From assembly GCA_021848555.1 (NCBI GenBank), contig JAJZUN010000027.1:1-13283 (forward strand): DNA of 13,283 nt. The letters are read 5' to 3'. This document shows, piece after piece, positions 8,083-13,283 of this stretch (position 1 is its first letter; each line of letters starts with the position of its first letter). Under the pieces are notes generated by a model that was not told the origin of the DNA, searched no databases, and saw only the letters and a program-made list of their open reading frames with translations. The DNA is from Pseudomonadota bacterium (lineage in GTDB: Bacteria > Pseudomonadota > Gammaproteobacteria > Burkholderiales > SG8-39). Both the position numbers and the translations under genes were made by a program.

Positions 8083-9390
8083 GTGAGCAACTCGCTGCAA
8101 CAACGCCTGTCGATCTGGCTGAGCATCGTCATCGTGGCCACCGGGTTTCTCGCCGCCGCAGTTTCGTTCTGGTTTGCCTACGACGAAGCGCAGGAGTTTC
8201 AGGACGACTCCCTGCGCCAGATCGCTACCCTGGCGGATACGGATCGCCTGCCCTCCGACGGGCAACGCTCCGTGGGCGCGATGGATGAGGACCCCGATGC
8301 GCGCATTGTGGTTCAGCGGCTTGCACCATCGCGGGCGCTTGATCCGGCGCGGATTGCCCTGCCGGTGGATCTGTCGGCAGGATTCCATACGCTTGATGTC
8401 GGGAGAACGCAGTGGCGTGTATATGTCCGCGCCGTAAAATCGGGCGAACGCATCGCGGTGGCCCAGGCTACGCAGATACGCAGCGAAGCCGCCCGTGCCA
8501 GCGCCTTGCGTACCCTGCTGCCCTTGCTGGTGCTGATCCCCTTGTTGTCCTTTTTTTCCAGGTACCTGGTCCGCGCCAGCCTGGCGCCGGTTCGTGCCCT
8601 CGCCCACGTCGCCGATGCCCAGTCCGAAGATCGTCCGGCGGCGCTGCCTGTCGCCCAGGTGCCGGAAGAGGTTGCCCCGTTCGTGCAATCGATCAACCGG
8701 CTGCTTGAACGGATTAATCGCATGCTGGAGCAGCAGCGGCGCTTTATCGCCGACGCGGCGCATGAGCTCAGAAGCCCGCTTACCGCTTTGTCGGTCCAGG
8801 CGCAGAATTTGCGGCATGCTGGGTCTCTCGAAGCTTTACGCGAGCGCGTGATTCCGCTGCAAGCGGGTATCGAACGCGCGCGGCACCTGACCGAGCAACT
8901 GCTGAACCTTGCCAGAACACAAGCCGGACCTGCCACCGAGGCGGACGTCGATGTATCCGCAATGGCGCGCGAACTGATTGCAGAATACTTGCCGTTGGCC
9001 GAGGCCAGGGGCATCGATCTCGGACTCGATGAAGTCGCGCCGCTTTTCCTTAGGGCTTCAGCGGAGGCGCTTCGGCTGATTCTCGGGAATGGACTGGGGA
9101 ATGCGCTGAAATACGCGCCGCAAGGCGGCGAAGTGACGCTTCGTCTGCTGTCTGACCACGACAATGCCGTCATCGAAGTCGTCGATAACGGCCCAGGGAT
9201 TCCGGTCTCGGAACGCGAGCGGGTACTCGAGGCGTTCTACCGGATACCGGGCACGGCCGGCGAAGGCAGCGGCCTCGGGCTCGCGATCGCCCGGGAAGCC
9301 GCGATTCGCTTGGGCGGCGCCGTGAGCTTGCATGAGCGTCCGGACGGAACCGGCCTCATCTTCCGTTATCGGCAACGGCTCGAACGATGA
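8083..9390 (+). CDS. Sensor histidine kinase (QseC/PmrB-like), no adjacent regulator
   Basis: This is the membrane sensor of a two-component system, transferring phosphate from ATP to a partner response regulator. The 435-residue protein has a membrane helix at about 8-31, a roughly 110-residue periplasmic sensor, a second helix at about 143-163, a HAMP-like linker, and the dimerisation/phosphoacceptor segment FIADAAHELRSPLTAL with His227. The ATPase domain has the N box (NALKYAP, Asn340), the G1 box DNGPGIP (from Asp368) and the G2 box GEGSGLGLA (about 393-401). All catalytic parts look intact. The GTG start has TAGGAG at 8071-8076 with 6-bp spacing. In this family the regulator gene usually lies just upstream; here that place is taken by the DedA-PAP2 gene. 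The stop overlaps the next DedA gene by four bases (ATGA), so the two are probably co-translated. Confidence 0.92.
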   Translation: MSNSLQQRLSIWLSIVIVATGFLAAAVSFWFAYDEAQEFQDDSLRQIATLADTDRLPSDGQRSVGAMDEDPDARIVVQRLAPSRALDPARIALPVDLSAGFHTLDVGRTQWRVYVRAVKSGERIAVAQATQIRSEAARASALRTLLPLLVLIPLLSFFSRYLVRASLAPVRALAHVADAQSEDRPAALPVAQVPEEVAPFVQSINRLLERINRMLEQQRRFIADAAHELRSPLTALSVQAQNLRHAGSLEALRERVIPLQAGIERARHLTEQLLNLARTQAGPATEADVDVSAMARELIAEYLPLAEARGIDLGLDEVAPLFLRASAEALRLILGNGLGNALKYAPQGGEVTLRLLSDHDNAVIEVVDNGPGIPVSERERVLEAFYRIPGTAGEGSGLGLAIAREAAIRLGGAVSLHERPDGTGLIFRYRQRLER

Positions 9391-9971
9391 TCAGCGCCTT
9401 CGTCGCATCGTGGGGCTATTTCGCCGTTTTCTTCGGCACGCTGCTCGAAGGGGAAACTATTTTGATCGCCGCCGGGTTTGCCGCCCATCGCGGCCTGCTC
9501 GACTGGCGCGTCGTAGTCCTGGTCGCCATCGCTGGCGGCACACTGGGTGACCAGCTGGCATTTCTGCTCGGGCGCTGGAAAGGTGCGGCCCTGATCGAGC
9601 GCTTCCCCGCTCTGGCACAGCGCAAACCGCGTGTCGACGCGATCCTCGCGCGCTACGACGCTTTGTCGATTATCTCGGTCAGGTTCCTTTACGGCCTGCG
9701 CATCGCCGGGCCGGTGATCCTGGGAGCGGGCCGGGTCCCACTGCTTCGCTTTGCGCTCCTCAACCTGATCGGCGCTGCTTTGTGGGCAGTGCTCGTCTCC
9801 GCTGCCGGCTATGCCTTCGGTTTCGCCATCCAAGCCCTGATTGCCGACTTGAAGAGAATCGAGGAGCTCGTGTTGGTCGGCGTACTGGCGCTCGGCGTCG
9901 CATTGTGGCTGTGGCGCGCATTTCGCGGACACACGCCGAGAAGTGCGGATATGAAGAGTCGGACGCCGTAA
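9387..9971 (+). CDS. DedA family membrane protein
   Basis: A 194-residue DedA/VTT-superfamily protein of the inner membrane, normal length for the family. It has the N-terminal acidic motif LLEGETILIAAG (Glu21, Glu23), the GD pair at 54-55, and the basic motif SVRFLYGLRIAGPVILGAG (Arg99, Arg105), followed by further hydrophobic helices and a short basic C-terminal tail. The family is linked to proton-dependent lipid translocation, envelope homeostasis and resistance to cationic peptides; substrate and direction are not deducible here. It has no phosphatase domain, unlike the larger fusion upstream, and the two DedA domains are clearly different in sequence. Its start overlaps the kinase stop (ATGA) with no strong Shine-Dalgarno site of its own, which points to coupling. 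A CCCCG/CGGGG stem (9975-9979 with 9993-9997) follows the stop but is a poor terminator. Confidence 0.9.
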   Translation: MISAFVASWGYFAVFFGTLLEGETILIAAGFAAHRGLLDWRVVVLVAIAGGTLGDQLAFLLGRWKGAALIERFPALAQRKPRVDAILARYDALSIISVRFLYGLRIAGPVILGAGRVPLLRFALLNLIGAALWAVLVSAAGYAFGFAIQALIADLKRIEELVLVGVLALGVALWLWRAFRGHTPRSADMKSRTP

Positions 9972-10228
9972 AGTCCCCGTAATCGATTTCGCCGGGGTAT
10001 TTCCGGTCGACAAGACTCAATTCGGCGCAGGCTCGCTCGACATCTCCCCCGTAGCATCGACCGGGACACCGCAACGCTGATTCCACACGCCGCTCGAAGC
10101 TCAAGCGTGGGGCGTGGACAATTATATCCTGGTCGCTAACGGTGCCCTAATTCTTGCCGCGTACGATATTAATCAAGGCGAGGCAATCAAGCCCGTCCCC
10201 AATTCATAACTTTGAAGGAGCAAGGACC
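9972..10228. other. Intergenic region, possible promoter for PepSY genes
   Basis: 257 bases with no supported gene. An AT-rich patch at 10121-10128 (ATTATATC) resembles a -10 element. TGGACA at 10115-10120 matches the -35 consensus at five of six positions. The two are adjacent, though, so they cannot form one promoter. A second AT-rich patch is at 10165-10173 (GATATTAAT). The strong Shine-Dalgarno site GAAGGAG at 10214-10220 belongs to the PepSY gene at 10229. An independent transcript start before 10229 is likely from the gap size, but I cannot place it. Confidence 0.3.
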
Positions 10229-10612
10229 ATGGGCAGCAAGAAGACGCTTTTTTTTGGAACGTTGGCCGCCAGCACCATCGTCGCCAGTTCGCTGGTTTAT
10301 GCCAGTCGCGATGTCAATGAGGAGCACAACGACGCAGCCGCCCTGGCGCAGGCCAAGATCAGCCTGACCCAGGCAATCGCCGCGGCGGAACAGAAAGTCA
10401 GCGGCAAGGCGGTGCGCGCCGAACTGGAAGACGAAAACGGAACGCTAGTCTATGGCGTGGAAGTCGTGAACGGCGCCAAATCGACCGACGTGAAAGTGGA
10501 CATCGCCACGGGCGGGATTCTGAGCGCCCAGGCGGATCAGGCCGATCACGAAGGTGATGAGAATGGAAATGAAGGCGACGAAAACGGTCACGAAAGCGGA
10601 CACGACAGCTAA
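10229..10612 (+). CDS. Exported PepSY-domain protein with acidic repeat tail
   Basis: A 127-residue small periplasmic protein. I chose the ATG at 10229 because GAAGGAG (10214-10220) sits 8 bp ahead and the product then begins with a classic signal peptide (basic MGSKK, hydrophobic core, probable cleavage after the VYA ending at residue 25); an in-frame ATG at 10154 would only add an unlikely extension. Residues about 42-101 form a PepSY domain: a helix (ISLTQAIAAAEQ), then strands with YGVEVVNG and DVKVDIATGGIL. PepSY domains are often periplasmic inhibitors or modulators and are frequently found near two-component systems. The C-terminus (about 103-127) is low-complexity Asp/Glu/Asn/Gly/His sequence with two copies of EGDENG and could bind divalent metal ions; that is inference. 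An 8-T run lies at codons 7-9. Confidence 0.85.
   Translation: MGSKKTLFFGTLAASTIVASSLVYASRDVNEEHNDAAALAQAKISLTQAIAAAEQKVSGKAVRAELEDENGTLVYGVEVVNGAKSTDVKVDIATGGILSAQADQADHEGDENGNEGDENGHESGHDS
10550..10591 (+). repeat. 21-bp imperfect tandem repeat inside PepSY gene
   Basis: Two 7-codon units (10550-10570 and 10571-10591) encode EGDENGN and EGDENGH; a degenerate third partial unit (ESGHDS) ends the gene. The DNA copies differ mainly at third codon positions, so the protein repeat is kept while the bases have diverged. This suggests an old duplication under some constraint on the acidic peptide. Confidence 0.75.
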
Positions 10613-10681
10613 GCACGCGCGGCGCCGCCCCGCCCTGCGTGGCGGTTTCGCGCAAGCTCACACCCGATCAGGAGACATCAA

Positions 10682-10993
10682 ATGAAACGCAGGCATTCGA
10701 CTGCGGTCAGTGCAAAACACGCTGTATTCGCAGCGGCCATCGTGCTCTCCGGCAGCGCTTTGGGAGCGCAGGCATTCACCGGCAAGCAGTTCATCAAGGA
10801 CGCGGCCGTGAGTCTACAGCACGCGCGCGAAATCGCGCTCAAGGTTGTGCCTGGCAAGATCGTCGACGAGGAACTCGAACGCGGTAAGGGCGGCAGCGGT
10901 CTGCGCTACTCATTCGATATTCTCACCGCGCACGCGAGGCGGGAGGTTTGGGTCGATGCGAAGACGGGACAAGTGTTGCGGCAAGGGAAATAG
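10682..10993 (+). CDS. Small exported PepSY-domain protein
   Basis: A 103-residue periplasmic protein with a signal peptide (basic MKRRH; hydrophobic AVFAAAIVLSGSALG; probable cleavage after AQA at residue 31). The rest is one PepSY unit: helix VSLQHAREIALKVVPG, a variable loop, strand LRYSFDILTA, then REVWVDAKTGQVL, the family's closing strand and turn. The start has AGGAG at 10670-10674 with 7-bp spacing. It lies 69 bp after the other PepSY gene and shares its architecture but not its acidic tail, so the pair may be an old duplication or act together. A short GC hairpin followed by TTT (10630-10648) in the gap could lower transcription between them but is weak. Partner and role are unknown. 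Confidence 0.85.
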   Translation: MKRRHSTAVSAKHAVFAAAIVLSGSALGAQAFTGKQFIKDAAVSLQHAREIALKVVPGKIVDEELERGKGGSGLRYSFDILTAHARREVWVDAKTGQVLRQGK

Positions 10994-11083
10994 GCCCGCG
11001 CCGCACGTTGATTGTTCCGCAACCATTGCGCCCTGCGGCGCCCGGTACGGCGATCGCTTCAATCTTGACGAAGGAAACATGAA

Positions 11084-11680
11084 ATGACGAGCACATCAGG
11101 CAAGTATGCGCGGACGGCGGTGGCGGCAGGGCTGGCGGTATTGGCATTGCTCGGCGCCATGGCGCTCGGCGGTGCGAGCGCGATGGCGGCGGAGAATCCT
11201 GTTGCGCGGGAAAAGAACCCGCCGGGCGACATTCCGGATTCGCAGGTGTTCGTCGCGTATCACTCCGCGCTCGGATTCTCGCTCAAAGTGCCCGAAGGCT
11301 GGGCGCGCACTGATCGCGGCGACGGCGCGCGCTTTGTGGACAAGTACAACGCGATCGATGTATCGGTAAGCGCCGCCTCCGCGGCGCCCACGGTTGCCGC
11401 GGTAACCGGCCGCGAGGCCGCGGCTCTCGCCAACGCCGGCCGCGCGGTCAAGATCGGGGCGGTGAAGAGCGTGAAGCTGCGCTCGGGCCCGGCAATTTTG
11501 ATCGTCTATTCGTCCAATTCGGAACCCAACCCGGTGACGAACAAGCAGTTGCGCCTGGAAAACAATCGCTACCTGATCTATCGCGGTGGCAAGCTCGCAA
11601 CCATCAACCTCTCCGCGCCGCTCGGGGCCGACAATGTCGATCAGTGGAAGCTCATCTCCGATTCCTTTCAGTGGCGCTGA
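11084..11680 (+). CDS. Exported protein of unknown function, possibly PsbP-like fold
   Basis: 198 residues with a signal peptide: Lys/Arg near the start, hydrophobic AVAAGLAVLALLGAMALGG, likely cleavage near the AMA at about 34-36. The mature part starts with a Pro-rich linker. The segment YHSALGFSLKVPEGWARTD (from about residue 59) resembles the first strands of PsbP/MOG1-like or DUF1795-like proteins, which are mostly uncharacterised secreted proteins. The C-terminal strands include NNRYLIYRGGKLATINLSAP and end with DSFQWR. I assign no function. The start has AAGGA at 11071-11075 with 8-bp spacing; an ATG at 11079 only encodes a two-codon ORF. The ABC ATPase gene starts one base after this stop, so it probably belongs to the ABC operon and may be its periplasmic partner. 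A GCGCC-CTGC-GGCGC hairpin lies upstream at 11028-11041. Confidence 0.75.
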   Translation: MTSTSGKYARTAVAAGLAVLALLGAMALGGASAMAAENPVAREKNPPGDIPDSQVFVAYHSALGFSLKVPEGWARTDRGDGARFVDKYNAIDVSVSAASAAPTVAAVTGREAAALANAGRAVKIGAVKSVKLRSGPAILIVYSSNSEPNPVTNKQLRLENNRYLIYRGGKLATINLSAPLGADNVDQWKLISDSFQWR

Positions 11681-11681
11681 C

Positions 11682-12344
11682 ATGCACCCGCTCAAAGCGT
11701 TCGAACTCTACCGCTTCTACCACAGCGGCGATGACGAGACCGCCGCGTTGCGCGGCGTATCGCTGCAGCTCGAGGCTGGCAAGTTTTTCGCGCTGATGGG
11801 GCCTTCCGGCAGCGGCAAATCCACGCTGCTCGCGTGCCTCGCCGGACTGGATGAACCCGACGGCGGTCACGTCGAGGTGATGGGCTCGCGCCTGTCGCGG
11901 CGGCCGGAAGCCGCACGTGCCGCCATGCGCGCGCGGCACATCGGCATCATGCTGCAGTCCGGCAATTTGTTCGAACACCTCACAGTCGAGGACAACATGC
12001 GGCTGCAGATGTCGCTTGCGGCAAAAGCGGGCGCGGGCGGGATCGATCGCCTGTTGCAGGCGATGGGTCTCGCGCAACGGCGCCTGGCGCGGCCTTCGCA
12101 GCTATCGGGTGGCGAGGCCGCGCGCGCCGGCCTTGCGGTCGCCCTGTCGGCCGACCCGCAGGTTCTGCTCGCGGACGAGCCGACGGCGGAAGTGGATGCG
12201 GCGACTGAGGCACATATTCTGCGGCTGTTGCGGGAGCGATGCCAGGCCGGTGGCACGATACTGGTCGCAACCCACAGCCCGGCACTGGCGGCCAACGCCG
12301 ACAGTGTTTTGCAAATCCGGGACGGACGGCTGCAAAATGTCTGA
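11682..12344 (+). CDS. ABC transporter ATPase, MacB/LolD-like (first of two)
   Basis: A 220-residue stand-alone nucleotide-binding subunit that hydrolyses ATP to drive a membrane permease. It has Walker A GPSGSGKS (40-47), Q-loop Gln92, signature LSGGE (141-145), Walker B VLLADE (161-166, with catalytic Glu166) and the switch His198 in ATHS. The length and the pattern fit the MacB/LolD class, which pairs with FtsX-like permeases and acts on the envelope rather than by classical import. The ATG at 11682 leaves one base after the upstream stop and gives the correct domain start; an in-frame upstream extension would overlap the previous gene and has no support. Its 3' end overlaps the next ATPase by 8 bp. 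Confidence 0.92.
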   Translation: MHPLKAFELYRFYHSGDDETAALRGVSLQLEAGKFFALMGPSGSGKSTLLACLAGLDEPDGGHVEVMGSRLSRRPEAARAAMRARHIGIMLQSGNLFEHLTVEDNMRLQMSLAAKAGAGGIDRLLQAMGLAQRRLARPSQLSGGEAARAGLAVALSADPQVLLADEPTAEVDAATEAHILRLLRERCQAGGTILVATHSPALAANADSVLQIRDGRLQNV

Positions 12345-13014
12345 GGTTCTCATCGACGCGCGCTCGATCAGCCGCAGCTATCGGCTGGGGGGGGCGCCCA
12401 TCGCCGCGGTCGTATCGGCGACATTGCGCCTGCACGCGGGGGACCGCGTGGCGCTCGTGGGCCGATCCGGCAGCGGCAAATCGACCTTGCTGCACCTGAT
12501 GGCGGGGCTCGATGCACCGAGCGAAGGCACCATCGCCTGGCCTGCGCTGGGCCCGCGCGAGACACTGCTGCCGGAAAAGATTTCGCTCGCGTTCCAGGCG
12601 CCAAGCCTGCTGGAACCGATGAGCGTGAGCGAGAACGTCGCATTGCCGCTGCTGCTTGCCAAATCGGCAGGCGACATCGACGCGGCCGTCACAGCCGCGC
12701 TGGCGACTTTCGGTCTTGAGGCGCTCGCGCGCAAGCTGCCCGAGGAGCTGTCCGGCGGCCAGATGCAGCGGGTGGCGATGGCGCGCGCGATCGTCGGCAG
12801 CCCAAGCGTGATTCTGGCCGACGAACCGACCGGCCAGCTCGACCAGCCCACCGGCCATGCACTGCTCGATGCGCTGATCGCCCACTTGGCCGGCTCTAGC
12901 GCCGCGCTGGTCATTGCCACGCATGACCCGTCGATTGCGGCCCGCATGGACAAGGTGTGGCGTATCGAGCACGGCGTTCTCGCCGAATCGGCCCGGACTA
13001 CGGAGCTGGCATGA
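12337..13014 (+). CDS. ABC transporter ATPase, MacB/LolD-like (second of two)
   Basis: A 225-residue nucleotide-binding subunit, distinct in sequence from the one before it. It has Walker A GRSGSGKST (42-50), Q-loop Gln87, the canonical signature LSGGQ (138-142), Walker B VILADE (158-163) and switch His196 in ATHD. All catalytic residues are present, so both ATPases look competent, and they may work as a heterodimer. The ATG at 12337 overlaps the previous stop by 8 bp; reading further upstream in this frame only gives a shadow of the first ATPase gene. The stop overlaps the permease start (ATGA at 13011-13014). Codons 17-20 contain an unbroken run of eight G (12387-12394). Confidence 0.92.
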   Translation: MSEVLIDARSISRSYRLGGAPIAAVVSATLRLHAGDRVALVGRSGSGKSTLLHLMAGLDAPSEGTIAWPALGPRETLLPEKISLAFQAPSLLEPMSVSENVALPLLLAKSAGDIDAAVTAALATFGLEALARKLPEELSGGQMQRVAMARAIVGSPSVILADEPTGQLDQPTGHALLDALIAHLAGSSAALVIATHDPSIAARMDKVWRIEHGVLAESARTTELA

Positions 13015-13283
13015 TCGCGTCCTGGTTCCTCGGCCTCGTAAAAGAGCGCAACGGCCGGCTGCTGGGTTGCGCGGCGGGCATCGCGGTCACCGTGGCAATG
13101 CTTGCGGCGCTCGGCGCATTTCTTGCCCAAAGCACCGCCTCCATGACACGGCGCGCGGTCGCGAGCGTACCCGTGGATTGGCAGGTGCAGCTCGTTCCCG
13201 GAACATCCGTCCCGTCGGTCGTCGCGGCGATCGGGCAGTCTGCTGCGGTCGCCACTCTGCATGAAGCCGGCTATGCGCAAGTG
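13011..13283 (+). CDS. ABC permease, FtsX/MacB-like, 5' part only (cut by window edge)
   Basis: The first 91 codons of a gene that runs off the right edge. The product begins MIASWFLGLVKERNGRLLG, then a hydrophobic helix (CAAGIAVTVAMLAALGAFLA, about residues 20-39) and a periplasmic segment (VPVDWQVQLVPGTSVPSVV). One N-terminal helix followed by a large outside domain is the pattern of FtsX/MacB/LolC-E permeases, and the position right after two MacB/LolD-like ATPases supports that. The ATGA overlap indicates coupling to the second ATPase. Substrate, full length and whether a second permease follows cannot be seen. Confidence 0.75.
   Translation, partial: MIASWFLGLVKERNGRLLGCAAGIAVTVAMLAALGAFLAQSTASMTRRAVASVPVDWQVQLVPGTSVPSVVAAIGQSAAVATLHEAGYAQV

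Noticed and set aside
9975..9997. CCCCG/CGGGG stem as terminator after the stand-alone DedA gene
   Set aside because: Five-pair stem with a 13-base loop and no T run after it.
10630..10648. CCGCC-CTGCGT-GGCGG-TTT as terminator between the PepSY genes
   Set aside because: Short stem and only three T; chance occurrence is likely in GC-rich DNA.
11980..12972. Reverse-strand open frame (330 codons) opposite the two ABC ATPases
   Set aside because: Both forward genes carry full ABC motifs; the reverse product is Arg/Pro/Gln-rich and featureless.

Overview
The window comes from a GC-rich Gram-negative bacterium, most likely a beta- or gammaproteobacterium. The signs are a tripartite RND exporter with an outer-membrane lipoprotein channel, a QseC/PmrB-like sensor kinase, PepSY periplasmic proteins, tight ATGA start/stop overlaps and good Shine-Dalgarno sites. 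All supported genes lie on the + strand. I see no tRNA, rRNA, CRISPR array, transposase or phage gene.

Layout. Positions 1-187 have no assignable gene. Positions 188-223 hold a promoter-like element: two 9-bp direct repeats with an 11-bp period, then 10 bp, then a -10-like hexamer. Positions 286-5876 encode a three-gene exporter operon: outer-membrane factor (CzcC/CusC type), periplasmic adaptor, and an inner-membrane pump of the heavy-metal (CzcA/CusA) type. Positions 5959-7977 encode a 672-residue membrane protein that joins a DedA (SNARE-associated) domain, a PAP2 lipid-phosphatase domain with all its catalytic residues, and an LssY-like C-terminal domain. Positions 8083-9971 encode a sensor histidine kinase and a second, stand-alone DedA protein whose start overlaps the kinase stop. 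No response regulator lies beside the kinase. Positions 10229-10993 encode two small secreted PepSY proteins, the first with an acidic, His-containing repeat tail. Positions 11084-13283 begin another operon: an exported protein of unknown function, two different ABC ATPases, and the start of an FtsX/MacB-like permease cut by the window edge.

How they may fit together. Every recognisable product acts in or on the cell envelope. The exporter removes metals or another toxic substrate. The DedA-PAP2 fusion and the second DedA protein probably act on membrane lipids, plausibly undecaprenyl phosphate carriers. The kinase presumably senses an envelope signal, the PepSY proteins may modulate a periplasmic process or the kinase, and the ABC system resembles envelope-acting MacB/LolCDE-type machines. 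That this is one co-regulated envelope-stress module is an inference from gene order. The most distinctive items are the DedA-PAP2-LssY fusion, the kinase-DedA coupling without a regulator, the response-regulator-like repeats ahead of the exporter, and the adaptor that seems to lack a lipoyl domain.
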